Assembly: GCA_963281255.1 (NCBI GenBank)
Contig: OY725492.1
Span: 3,959,104-4,023,103, forward strand
Length of the DNA stretch: 64,000 nucleotides
Direction: 5' to 3'
Source: Aphrocallistes beatrix
Lineage: Eukaryota; Porifera; Hexactinellida; Sceptrulophora; Aphrocallistidae
This document shows, in pieces, positions 19,177-29,538 of this stretch; position 1 is the stretch's first letter, and every line of letters starts with the position of its first letter. Both the position numbers and the translations under genes were made by a program. The notes under the pieces are model-generated. The model was not told the DNA's origin and did no database searches. It saw only the letters and a program-made list of their open reading frames with translations.

Positions 19177-20358
19177 TTACACATAACAAGAGAAAGAATC
19201 CAGCTTGAATTTCTGGATCTGCTTGTTGTCTTGATCACACAACATGAACTCCCCTCTGTCGTTCATACAGGTCCCATGGTACTGGTTGGAATGACCGGTG
19301 GACAATACATCTTTCCCCAGTCGATAGACCAGCGAGCCTACATCATTGTTAAGGTAGATGACTCCGTTATTAGCGTCTGTCACTATGATATCACCGTTCT
19401 CTCCCAACACCAGTCTTCCTGTCATCACGCTGTCCCTTGGGATATCTAGGTACACCTGTTTCCATACCTCCCCATCTAGACCGTACATGTTGATGGATGG
19501 TATCCCGCTATGTAGAACAACTACCTTCTTATCCTTTGTTACCGACACGGAACACGGCTCTTTTAAACCTTCGCAATTATTGCCGATAAAGTGGCTGTGC
19601 ATGTGGCTGGATAAGACTTGCACGCGGTTGTTACTCTGTTCACAAATCAGCAGATATTTCTTGTAGACACATAATCCGGTAGGAGCGCGTAATTCGCAGG
19701 CGCCTGTTAACTCCTTGCTCACCTCCTTTATGAATTGTCCTTCTTTGCCGTACATCTGCACACGATTCTGGTTTGTGATAGAAATGTAGAGGTGCTTATC
19801 TGAAATCGCGAGGTCTCCGACGCTGATTTTTGTCATCAATGGGTGTTTGCATGCTGTGTGCTTTATGGGTTTTAGGTTCTCGTCAGTTATTTCTATTCCT
19901 CTGTTCGACACGATGTAGTAGTGCCCCTCGTTATGCTGCCTGATGAAATGCGGCTTGAAAGGTAGCTCGATCGCTTCTCGTGGAGTTACATTGCACGAGA
20001 CGACTATCTCGCCGATGCTATTTAACCTGGTGGGAGATAGTGGTTCATTCTCGAAGAATTTCACTGCTTCAATTTCTGGCATCTTTGAAGATTGTGTTTT
20101 CTCTTTCAGAGTTCTCAAACAGAAATCCCGCGCATCGCATGCTTCGTTCCCAATTGTAGCCTCTTCTAACGCTTGATTCATCTTCTCCAAATCTTCCACC
20201 AGCTTTTCATTTGCTCTTATCCTCTCGTAATAGCTCTGTTCCATCTTGTCCACATTGCTTAGGAGTAAAGCTTTTCTCTTCTGTAGCGATTCTTCCAACA
20301 GATCGAATCGCTCATGAATGCATTGTCTAACCTCATTCCAATAGGATTTCGCTGCCAT
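19177..20358 (-). CDS. coiled-coil/NHL-repeat protein (TRIM-like, RING-less)
   Basis: Intronless, 393 residues. Residues 1-70 are a predicted coiled coil ('CIHERFDLLEESLQKRKAL', 'ANEKLVEDLEKMNQALEEA') like that between B-box and propeller in TRIM-NHL proteins. From about 120 to the end are six NHL-like blades, for example 'DLAISDKHLYISITNQNRVQ', 'APTGLCVYKKYLLICEQSNN', 'GEFMLCDQDNKQIQKFKL'. RING finger and B-boxes are absent, so no E3 activity is expected; the coiled coil should mediate oligomerisation. Such truncated TRIM-like proteins are often expanded in invertebrates. The gene is tail-to-head with RGS22 on the minus strand. Confidence 0.8.
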   Translation of the reverse strand: MAAKSYWNEVRQCIHERFDLLEESLQKRKALLLSNVDKMEQSYYERIRANEKLVEDLEKMNQALEEATIGNEACDARDFCLRTLKEKTQSSKMPEIEAVKFFENEPLSPTRLNSIGEIVVSCNVTPREAIELPFKPHFIRQHNEGHYYIVSNRGIEITDENLKPIKHTACKHPLMTKISVGDLAISDKHLYISITNQNRVQMYGKEGQFIKEVSKELTGACELRAPTGLCVYKKYLLICEQSNNRVQVLSSHMHSHFIGNNCEGLKEPCSVSVTKDKKVVVLHSGIPSINMYGLDGEVWKQVYLDIPRDSVMTGRLVLGENGDIIVTDANNGVIYLNNDVGSLVYRLGKDVLSTGHSNQYHGTCMNDRGEFMLCDQDNKQIQKFKLDSFSCYV

Positions 20359-22227
20359 TATTTGTTCAACTTAACTTCTTTTTAATTATTATTCTGCTTT
20401 TATACTAACTCTATCGCTTGGTCAATCATCGCTTTACTTCGTGTGGCAAATGATTTACCTTATATTCAAGGAACTCTCAGATCGTATTGATAATAGTTTC
20501 ACTTCGAGTCACTTCATCCAATTACGATTTATTCATATATTTGTAATGAAAATAATATAAGGAATATTATACGTATAATATTATTTACCAAATTGTTGGC
20601 TAAAGCATTTGATAGTATCTGTATTTATGTTTTGCAATATGTACTTTTTTTTATCACCAATTGTAAATGAATGCTCGAGCGATGTAAACTGTTGAGCTGC
20701 AGAATATTTAATTGACTTTCATTGATCCCAAATCTTAAATAAGAAACAGAAAGTATAGCTGTATCCAGTTTAGAGGTCACGTTCATTGCTGTGCAATACA
20801 TCCTCAATTATAGAAACCTTGGTTGTTTGGCTAAGTGAAATTAATCTATCTATTAAAACACAAGTGTTGGATGTTTGTTTGTTTGCTCAAAATTAATTGG
20901 AAAAGACTATGCGTCATAGAAAGCTGGAAATTTGTATAAAGTGATAATTTTTAACTACAACGATCTATTGGTTTTTGAAGTCAAATTATGGGATTAGACA
21001 TTGTTTATCCACATCTGCAGAACTACAGCTAAAATCTTAATAAAACACAGGCAATAATACCATATACTGGGGAGCGAAATTTTCCTTTTTAGAATATTGA
21101 AGTTACAAAGAATTCTCCATGATACCTAGTGAAGGCTGACGAGATGATTGTTTGCATATTCTTAGACCTGATAATTATTTTGGGAAACTGAATGATTCTC
21201 GGTTTAAAAGTTATTGATGATAGTCCGTGGTGAAGCTGAGATTATATTAGCACACCTACTAGTAATATGAATTTTCCTGAAATTGAACTAACCTTGTCCC
21301 AATTTTTCGCTAACATAGGATTAGTATCAATAAGCCAAGTTCGCTTAATATGAAATCTTTCTATTGTGACTTTATTGTATAGAGCTGAACTGAAATCAAA
21401 TCGTAACGAACGAATAGACAATATTTAATTCCCTTTTTATGGAATCAATGCCAATACAAGCCATTTTCAATGTAGAATCCAGTTTCACATATTTATTCCT
21501 TGATTAGTGTTCCTCTGAAGTTAGCAATTGATTTCCATGGAGAGTCAGGGTAGTTTTTTATATTTTTCCTTACTTTCCTGAGATCAATAGCCAAACTGGT
21601 TAGCTAAAATCGTAAAATACAATTTTGTACACAAAATACTATGTAATTCTAAGCATTAGAGAGGATGTATTTCTGGAAATTAGTTTCTGAATCACTGTAA
21701 TAATAATAATGGTTAAAATATTACCTTACACATCTGACGGGAGTCCAGATGCAAGTTGATTCTATGGAATGATCTATGGGGAATCTCATTAGCTGCACGT
21801 GAGTGAGCCAATTACTGCTTGATTAATGATTGCGTTGACTGCAGAATTATGTAGATTAGTAGCAATACTTAGCTAATAGTTAGCAATACTTAGTAGTTGA
21901 ATAGTACTTTACACTAAGGAAATGTTACTTCAACTATTTAGCTATAATAAATTTATGAAAGTACTGCAGAGCACTGTGTAAGATCTTACAGGGAATGTGG
22001 TATATAGTTTTATTTCTTAAATACATAGAAAGGGTAGTGGGGTTCGCCTAATAACAATTCGCATTCTGCACGAAATATGTATGTACTGGTTCCATATCGC
22101 TTTTATAAACACACATTGAATAAACTGGAAATAATTTGCATAAAACAAATGAAGTTACAAGTAGATAGCATACGGATATATTATAAAGACTATACGTAAT
22201 AATTATATAAATAAATAAGTATGTCGA
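20359..22227. other. 1.9 kb intergenic region
   Basis: AT-rich, no gene seen. A degraded piece of the CAGTCAGGGTCGC MITE lies at about 21294-21370 (reverse orientation). Confidence 0.5.
21294..21370 (-). mobile_element. degraded fragment of the CAGTCAGGGTCGC MITE
   Basis: The reverse complement matches the middle of the element at 16768-16945: the 'GGTCCCAATTT', 'TAGGATTTGTAT' and 'CAAGTTCGCTTAATATGAA' blocks occur in order with substitutions. No ends remain. Confidence 0.55.
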
Positions 22228-25149
22228 CTACTGTACTGTCATCATTTTCATGAAAAGTTCAGATTGTGTGGGGTCTGGGGCTTTCTTCCTCATGCTGATT
22301 CCGCTACTACCCCCCTCTATATCTGAGAGCCGGAAGGTAAGGTCGGGCACATTATCCTCCTCTCCTGGAAGCTGTCCAATCCCAAAAGGTCGTAGTTGTG
22401 CCATCTTTTTCTGTTCGAACTCTTTCTGCTTCCTTAACCGCACCAACTCTCTCTCATGTACCTGCTGTCTCAACTCCATGAAAGCAACATCTATATCTTC
22501 CCCTTTGTGCTGGTCCTTGAAAGTTTGGTACTCCATCCAGTAGGAGAAAATAACGCGAAACATATCAGCTTGAGCCTCACGGAACATGTACGGACCTACG
22601 ACTTTCCTCATTAACTTCTCGACCAGATCTTGCGGCAGATCAACTTGAATTTTGGGAGGAAGTTTGCTCTGTAAGAAACAGTTTATGATGGCTTCAACTT
22701 TCAATTGTAATACCGTTTTCGGGGTGTGCACATGCCACAGCTCTTTGAATCTCTCTATTTCCAGCCAGAAATTGAGATCATTTTTCAAATGCTCGTCCTT
22801 GCTACTCTTAAGTTCAATGAAAGTTTCGAATGTTTTACAAGTGGTCGGGTTTAAGATCGATTTGCGGCAGTTGATAATGTCACGGCTGTTCGTCATCCAT
22901 CTACTCTCGAACACTTTATTCTTCCACTCTTCAGGGTTAGGGAGGCTAGCTTGCATGGACAGTTTCCTGAAATCCTGATCTGGAAAAGCGTAGCGTAAAA
23001 ATTCGCGTGTCTTCACGAACACAGGCAGCCACCTGTGCTCCAGTTTCGCTTGGACCTGTTTTTGCCCCTCAACCAGGACAGGTGTGGGTGGCCGCTGAGG
23101 GAGCTTTTGTCCGAATTTTCCACCCCCGAGAGTTACCATCCTCCGCTGTGCCTCCTTGCTAGCCGGACTGTTAACACTGAAATAATAGTTCTTAGTTAGG
23201 TATTGGGAACGGATGAGTTTGGCCTTGGCATTCCTGAGGTTACCCTCCTTGGCTGGAATCCTCCTAAACGACTCGACCTCCATCCAGAACATGATGTCAA
23301 CTGACGCGTGTTTTGAATCAAGAAAACCCTTGAACAGATTTAACATCGTGTTGTCCTGTATCACCTGTTGGAATGTGTACCCTAGGGGCGTGTTTAGATC
23401 CACTCCACCTTTCGTCTTATCTGCATCCTCATCGTGTTCCACTTCCTCTCCGCTATCTAAAGGCTCCGGTGATTTTTCTCTCGTCTCGACTGCGATTTCC
23501 GAGACAACCCCGAGTTCTTCAATCAAGACATCATCCTCGAACTTCTCCCACTGATACAGTGATGCACTATCGTCTGACTTTCGGATCTGCTCCAAGAATT
23601 CCTGTTCTCTGCTAACACAAGCTTCCCACGGCTCAGTTAGGATCTGGAGTGTGTGTTCTTCAAGCGAATCGAACAGGTCTTCAAATGCTGGGTAGATGCT
23701 GCGACTTATACTCTCTCCTAATTCGTGCGGACAACACACCCACATTTCTCCTGAAGAGAGGACGTATTTACTGAAGATTATCTTCGCTCTTGTTTCCACC
23801 TGAAACGGATTGAAATCCTCGGTTAGAAATCCAGCTTTGAAGTTCTGAATTTCTCTCCAGCAGAGCAGGGAGTTACGCCATTTCTGATTCCCTACCTTCT
23901 CGATGTATTGCTGGAACACTCCTCCAGCCTTTCTATGTTCTATCGACAGACACCGAGTCAACTGCTGGTGGAACTTTTCCTCCTTCACAGACGTGATTAG
24001 TTTGGGTAGAGGTACAGACCTACTCCTCTTTCTTTTTTGCATTTCAGAGGGAAACGTTGCACTGGAAGACTTAGGTATGCTGATTGACTCTGAGAGGCAT
24101 ACATTTTCGCAGATATAAGGCAACTTATTGATAGAAGCGATGACACTGAAGCTCCTAGCAGTAGGCATCTGTGATGACGTGTTAGGTGTGGAGCAGAGAG
24201 GGAAGTGGGTGTGAGAGAGCTGCGGGAGGATGAGTGGGCTGGCGAGTTCTCTCGAGGCCTGAGAGTCACATTTCAGAGCACTCATCTGGGACTCATTCAG
24301 AACGCTGCTTCTGCCCTGATGCGTGGTGGGACGGGATCGCTTGCTGTTGTTGGAGGAATTCATCACTCTGCTACACGCACTCATGAGGTACCTTGGACAC
24401 CAGTAGTTGACTAAAGAATTCAGCACTTTCCCCTGAAGGTTGAATATGTCATCTAGAGAGATTGGTTGGGATCTTTGTCCCCATCTTCCTTTCGCTAATT
24501 CGCACTTTGCTCCCGGTCTGATATACTTGTCCTTAATCTCCCTAAATCCTACGGACAGCTCTGGGTCTCCTCGCTCATACGTTGTGAGACGTTCGCACTC
24601 GATCCAGAAAAGATAATCATTTTCTCCTTTAGTATTTATCAAGGATCTTTTGAAAGCTCCCATTTCCTTTTTGGAGGCTAAAATCTGGAAATTGACACCT
24701 CCTTCAAACTCATCACTGACAGCTATACAATTCAAGCTCTTTGAATGTGTAACTGATGGAATCTGACATCTACCCTCCTTGCTAATTAACAAATTGGCTA
24801 GCTTATATTCGCTATAGAGGTCACTCTTCAGAAAAGCTGGCAGACGCTCTTGTGAAATCCAATCAAGCGCCTTGTCACGTTCCAATGTCGATATGTAGTT
24901 GTCCCCGCATATCGATGGAGCGTGACTATGTGTGACAGAGGGCGGCACTAGGCTGTCAACTTGGAACGCATCCTGTGGTTCATTTGTTTTCTCAGTTTGT
25001 TCGTCTCTGATAAGATTAACTTCTTCGAATTCTTTTGTGTTTAAATTGTATTGGATAGTACGTGAGAATATTGGGAGAGCCAGGAAGCAGTTGAAGTATT
25101 CGGTGAACAAACTATTCTGCAAATTATTTTCAAAGCAGACTTGATCCAT
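22228..25149 (-). CDS. RGS22: RGS22-like protein with several RGS domains
   Basis: A single long exon, 973 residues from the ATG at 25149. The N-terminus 'FTEYFNCFLALPIFSRTIQY', then 'WISQERLPAFLKSDLYSEYK', is characteristic of RGS22. Downstream are several RGS-type helical units: about 160-260 ('LFWIECERLTTYE'), 400-530 ('SLLCWREIQNFKAGF'), 610-740 ('DIMFWMEVESFRRI') and 790-930 ('DLNFWLEIERFKELW'), then a basic coiled tail. RGS domains normally accelerate GTP hydrolysis by G-alpha; RGS22 is testis- and cilium-associated in vertebrates. The frame is open upstream and an acceptor-like CTATACAG lies just before it (minus strand), so a short first exon may be missing. Confidence 0.9.
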   Translation of the reverse strand: MDQVCFENNLQNSLFTEYFNCFLALPIFSRTIQYNLNTKEFEEVNLIRDEQTEKTNEPQDAFQVDSLVPPSVTHSHAPSICGDNYISTLERDKALDWISQERLPAFLKSDLYSEYKLANLLISKEGRCQIPSVTHSKSLNCIAVSDEFEGGVNFQILASKKEMGAFKRSLINTKGENDYLFWIECERLTTYERGDPELSVGFREIKDKYIRPGAKCELAKGRWGQRSQPISLDDIFNLQGKVLNSLVNYWCPRYLMSACSRVMNSSNNSKRSRPTTHQGRSSVLNESQMSALKCDSQASRELASPLILPQLSHTHFPLCSTPNTSSQMPTARSFSVIASINKLPYICENVCLSESISIPKSSSATFPSEMQKRKRSRSVPLPKLITSVKEEKFHQQLTRCLSIEHRKAGGVFQQYIEKVGNQKWRNSLLCWREIQNFKAGFLTEDFNPFQVETRAKIIFSKYVLSSGEMWVCCPHELGESISRSIYPAFEDLFDSLEEHTLQILTEPWEACVSREQEFLEQIRKSDDSASLYQWEKFEDDVLIEELGVVSEIAVETREKSPEPLDSGEEVEHDEDADKTKGGVDLNTPLGYTFQQVIQDNTMLNLFKGFLDSKHASVDIMFWMEVESFRRIPAKEGNLRNAKAKLIRSQYLTKNYYFSVNSPASKEAQRRMVTLGGGKFGQKLPQRPPTPVLVEGQKQVQAKLEHRWLPVFVKTREFLRYAFPDQDFRKLSMQASLPNPEEWKNKVFESRWMTNSRDIINCRKSILNPTTCKTFETFIELKSSKDEHLKNDLNFWLEIERFKELWHVHTPKTVLQLKVEAIINCFLQSKLPPKIQVDLPQDLVEKLMRKVVGPYMFREAQADMFRVIFSYWMEYQTFKDQHKGEDIDVAFMELRQQVHERELVRLRKQKEFEQKKMAQLRPFGIGQLPGEEDNVPDLTFRLSDIEGGSSGISMRKKAPDPTQSELFMKMMTVQ

Positions 25150-25931
25150 CTTCACATCCAATGCTGTATAGAACTAATGTTAGACAACTTGACTACACTT
25201 GTACTAGGAATGAGTTGTGAAATACTATTACATGCAGTACCTTATCACAGTCTTCAACAAAAACGTATTTACAGGAGTTCTCCATAATAGTTAGTTACCT
25301 TTCGAATTAATAACCAATGCTCTTAGAGAGAATAAACCGCATCACTACCAAATAGTGATACAGTTTATTGACGCAAAAATGAAAAAAAAGAAATATTATT
25401 CCATTTTCATTTTTGTGCATGGCAAAAATAATTAATTTGACTAAAGTTTGTACAAAGTTCAGATGCACCACAATTGCAACATTATCCTTACAAAGTAGTA
25501 GATAGAGAGTGCTGTGTACTGAATGCCTTGTTTGTTACTAATAGTGGTTACTTATCAAATAGGGCTGTACTTGCTGATAGTATTCATTCTTAAGCAATTT
25601 ATCTTGGCGCAAGAAAGCACATGAGATTGTACAATGCTGGAGCTGTGTGTTGTCATTTAGTAATTCTACAACATTTTGTAAGATCCTCTTTGTTATAAGC
25701 AATGGTAGTCTGCTCAGAGTAGATTGAAAAACTGCCAGGCTCAGAAAGCTTTAAATGAGGAATCAACACTCTTTAATGATTAAAGAGTGTTTAAAGTTTA
25801 ATCAAATGAAACTAAGGTATAATGGTGCTGATTTTGATCTATTATTATACGTGTCAAAACCCCATATGGACCGACCATAAATGCAAAATAAAATTCATTC
25901 ATGGCCCATTGGGGTTTTATAAAGGTAAATT
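25150..25931. other. 0.8 kb intergenic region
   Basis: AT-rich; should hold the RGS22 promoter. A small inverted repeat (ACTCTTTAATG ATTAAAGAGT) occurs near 25770. Confidence 0.4.
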
Positions 25932-25939
25932 GGTTACAT

Positions 25940-26833
25940 GGGGCTGCATGCATTTGTCAGAATTTTGAAGTTGTCAGTTGTCAGAATAAGCTTTTGCAGA
26001 ATTTGCATTTGTCAGAATGAACTTTTGCAGAATTTGCATTTGTCAGAATGAACTTTTGCAGAATTGGCATTTGTCAGAATGGACTTTTGCAGAATTGGCA
26101 TTTGTCAGAATGGACTTTTGCAGGATTGGCATTTGTCAGAATGAACTTTTGCAGAATTGGCATTTGTCAGAATGGACTTTTGCAGAATTGGCATTTGTCA
26201 GAATGGACTTTTGCAGAATTGGCATTTGTCAGAATGGACTTTTGCAGAATTGGCATTTGTCAGAATGGACTTTTGCAGAATTGGCATTTGTCAGAATGGA
26301 CTTTTGCAGAATTGGCATTTGTCAGAATGGACTTTTGCAGAATTGGCATTTGTCAGAATGGACTTTTGCAGAATTGGCATTTGTCAGAATGAACTTTTGC
26401 AGAATTGGCATTTGTCAGAATGGACTTTTGCAGAATTGGCATTTGTCAGAAGACTTTTGCAGAATTGGCATTTGTCAGAATGGACTTTTGCAGAATTGTC
26501 ACTTGTCAGAATGGACTTTTGTAGAATTGTCACTTGTCAGAATGGATAATTGTAGAATTGCCACATGAGACAATTCCGCTTTCTTCCCTTTCTCATAGAT
26601 ATCTCACCACAAAATGCTATAAATCAGTCGTAAAATGCTGCTTTCCCCCCCTTATTATTATAGACAATTTTACAAAAGTCCATTCTGACAAATGCCAATT
26701 CTGCAAAAGTCCACTCTGACAAATGCCAATTCTGCAAAAATCCATTCTGACAAATAACAACTTCAATCATTCTGACAACTGATAACTTCAATCATTCTGA
26801 CAACTTCAAGATTCTGGCAAACGCAGCTTGCCT
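25940..26833. mobile_element. 894-bp foldback element with internal minisatellite
   Basis: The 8-bp sequence GTTACATG flanks the block on both sides (25932-25939 and 26834-26841) as a target duplication. The ends are imperfectly inverted: left GCTGCATGCATTTGTCAGAA, right end read backwards GCTGCGTTTGCCAGAA, each followed by TTGAAGTTGTCAG. The left arm has expanded into a 31-bp tandem array; the right arm (26663-26800) holds only three or four inverted copies of the same unit. An 8-bp duplication suggests hAT-type or related mobilisation. There is no transposase. Confidence 0.75.
25993..26560 (+). repeat. 31-bp minisatellite, about 18 copies
   Basis: Unit TTTTGCAGAATTGGCA plus TTTGTCAGAATGGAC, repeated about 18 times with few substitutions; one copy (near 26450) lacks three bases. 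Since 31 is not a multiple of three and the unit has no stops on the plus strand, all three plus frames stay open; these ORFs are artefacts of the repeat. Confidence 0.95.
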
Positions 26834-26841
26834 GTTACATG

Positions 26842-27842
26842 CCACTAAATTGTGTCGTGTGCCACAATTTGGTGGCGATGGTTATCAAGTTGCGATGAAA
26901 CCTATTGAACCACAAGGCCATTTGAATAAGCGAAACGAAATCTCACGATTCTACGGATCATCTCAGAATTCAACACTACAAAATCATCCATGGTTATGTA
27001 GTATAAGAATCTCATGGAGATCTACGCAACAGGTCCTATGAATAGTAGGCCATGATTTGGCTAAAAGTTCGTACAAAGTTTAGATACGAGTGTCACTACG
27101 AAAGTTCCTGGGCTGATATATATTAGTTTATAGATTTTATAATTAGGTTGCGAATTACTTGGATCAACGCAGACTCTCCTATTCGATTTCTGGACGAGTA
27201 GCTGATTTGATAAAAGGTATTTCTTCAATTGTTTTAAACCAACTTTAAAAAGCAAAATTTCAACTGATCCTTTGTTTAACTAGGTAAAGATCCAGAAACG
27301 ATTAGAAAACTATTCCATGCACCCAAGAGATCTTCAGATCTCATCTCTCTTCGCTCATTCTCTTCCGCTCTCACTTCACTCTCGGCTTGTAGCACTCACA
27401 GCATCAGCGTGACCAGTCTTCACTCCCCACAAGATTAACGCATCCGTTCTTGTGGAATTCACATTCGTAAATTATTTATCTGTTTAAGATGTATGTTTAT
27501 TGTTCTGCATGGCAATTGGTAATACGATATTTCTAAAGTTAAAAGTTAAGGTATTCTAAAATCTAACGAGTAAAATCGCACTTTTTATGAAATCTCCGAG
27601 TAATTCCGAATTAAAATGGTTCAAAGTAGGCATCGTAGCATACCGGGTTGTCCGATGTTCCCCGTTTCCTTTACAAATCTTCCTCTCAGCATAACAATCC
27701 CGAAAACCCAAACTTAGGTCCTCGTGTTGTGATCAGAGTCCGATCGGTCAATGTTACGGCGCTGGGCTATAGTTATTGGAAAATCCATTGGCATTTCCAT
27801 TATAATATTATTAACATGCTATGTATGTATGATAAATATACG
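26842..27842. other. 1 kb intergenic region
   Basis: No gene recognised. A hairpin next to the foldback element (about 26841-26876) has arms GCCACTAAATTGTG and CACAATTTGGTGGC. Confidence 0.4.
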
Positions 27843-28235
27843 TAGTACCATAGCATTCTATATACTAAGGCAATGGCACTCACCAAAAAATTGGTACCAT
27901 GGATTGGTTAAATACTTCAATCCTAAAACCGTTAATTAAATAACTGTTATTATCAACTATATAATTATCTCATATTGTGAGTTCATGGTTGTTTAATTAA
28001 AACCCTCGCCTGGCTAGGTCTCAAAAGTATAAATAGAGAAAACCCCACTTTCATTTTCACTTTCAACATTCCTAGCCAACCGCGGGTTAAATATTCATTT
28101 TGAAAATATTATGTAACTACAATATTTATATTTACTTCACATACAACACTAGTGTATTACAATAATGTATTGTTTTGCTGCATATTATTTCTATTACTCA
28201 TTTATAATACCTCACTTGACAATACTAATTGCATA

Positions 28236-28758
28236 CAGTAGAACCTCTATAAGTGGGGTCTCTATATGTGGGGGGACCTCTATAAGTGGGGAAATTTTTT
28301 GACATCTTTGCTCATTTCCATACAGATAAACCTCCATAAGTGGGGAAGTGCCATTATGCGGGGAATGGGGGTGACTTTTAGGCTAATAATACCTCACGAC
28401 ACTAAGATTAACCTCTATATGTGGGGAATATGATAGGAGTTTTTCTATGCGAAATTGGATATTAATCAAAACAACCGTTCACAGATGAATCGGAACTTGG
28501 GATTGTGCTATACCATTTGCTGGAAATTTCGTGCCTCACAAATCAACCCTTTCTCATATCATTACACCCTTAATAAACCATTAAAAAATCGTAAGAAAGT
28601 AATAATAAATTTTAGGGAAAGTAGAATAGAGAATTCTCATAGTAATACTAAGGCAAGCTTGTTTTATGGGAATATTACAATTGGAATCATAAGTGGGGAA
28701 TGGGGGAGTATCATCATGCTAGCCGGCCCAACCTCCCCCACTTATAGAGGTTCTACTG
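28236..28758. mobile_element. 523-bp pogo/Tigger-type MITE nested in copy 1
   Basis: Ends CAGTAGAACCTCTATAAGTG and its inverse, flanked by TA on both sides (28234-28235, 28759-28760). Copy 2 of the host transposon has a single TA at the same place (48340-48341), an exact empty site. The motif TAAGTGGGG or close variants recurs about six times inside. Confidence 0.93.
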
Positions 28759-28763
28759 TAAAT

Positions 28764-28926
28764 CATTTGGACGAGATGTCTTGTCTCGTGCCTGACTCGA
28801 CTTCCAATTACAGAGGAGTAGAACACTTCATGAAGTTTTTCAATTTCCTAAAGATGGTGCTCATCGTGAAAATGGTATTGAGCCATTCCAAGACGTGTGA
28901 ATACTACCAGAACAACAAGATCACGG
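28764..28926 (+). pseudogene. captured exon-like block, copy 1
   Basis: Open frame of about 54 codons ending at a consensus donor (G|GTGAGT), almost identical to 48345-48510. It begins HLDEMSCLVPDSTSNYRGVE and continues with a Phe/Lys/Met-rich helix-like segment. The opening 'LDEMSCLVP' loosely recalls the loop/helix-2 start of bHLH-PAS factors, but this is too weak for an assignment. No acceptor-bounded upstream exon is visible. It looks like a host gene fragment carried by the transposon. Confidence 0.5.
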
Positions 28927-29151
28927 GTGAGTGATTTCTTAAGTAATGTAGTTCATTATTCTAGAATCATGCATATACATACTCAAGTTGGGTAGAAACA
29001 ATTGACTGAATTTAAAAGACCAAGAAAAAGTGTTGCCTTCCCCAAATTTAGTAAATGCAATCCTCGTTACTACAAAAACGTGGGCATAAATACCTTTTTT
29101 TAAATTCGGACAAGTGCAATGTAACTAAACGTGCTCCAAATTAACATCGGG

Positions 29152-29210
29152 ACATTTCGCCTTTCCAACCTAACAAGCCTGCTGGTTGTCAGGTTGGAAA
29201 GGCGAAATGT
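29152..29210. repeat. perfect 20-bp hairpin in copy 1
   Basis: Arms 29152-29171 (ACATTTCGCCTTTCCAACCT) and 29191-29210 are perfect inverses with a 19-base loop. In copy 2 only the left arm and most of the loop remain; a deletion starts within the loop. Confidence 0.9.
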
Positions 29211-29384
29211 AATTTTGGCCCTTAAGATTTTCTATTAGTCAACTTCAGCCGGACTGTTAGCTTATATCATGGATAAGAACAGTGTAGACCAGAACTAAAC
29301 TGTTGAGTTCTTGAAATTCGTTAATGATGTTTAGGAGATGTTCAATGTGAATTGGGTAGGGAAGAATAGTCGTTTAACGACGAT

Positions 29385-29538
29385 CATAGGCGTAACTATT
29401 TTGATTTTTTCATGGTTAGCTGGGGTGGCGAGATTTGTAAACATATATCAAACTAATGTGGCATGTCACCCCAAGTCAACATAACATTTAGGTATGTGGT
29501 GGCACGCTACCCCTGCCACCCCTGGAGTTACACCTATG
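29385..29538. mobile_element. 154-bp hAT-type MITE nested in copy 1
   Basis: Starts CATAGGCGTAAC and ends GTTACACCTATG, flanked by the exact 8-bp duplication ACGACGAT (29377-29384, 29539-29546). Duplication length and ends fit hAT mobilisation. The region is missing from copy 2 through a larger deletion. Confidence 0.88.

Noticed and set aside
25993-26560. CRISPR array
   Set aside because: Units are contiguous with no unique spacers, the context is a eukaryotic genome, and there are no cas genes. The same holds for 50934-51180 and the pentamer arrays.
26017-26568. Long ORFs encoding 31-residue repeats (RIGICQNGLLQNWHLSEWTF-like) in all three plus frames
   Set aside because: They are a by-product of a 31-bp minisatellite without stop codons; three frames give the same peptide, and the block lies inside a foldback element with a target duplication.
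28455-28934. 159-codon ORF in transposon copy 1
   Set aside because: Its first two thirds are the pogo-type MITE inserted later; only the last part corresponds to the shared exon-like block. It cannot be an ancestral gene.
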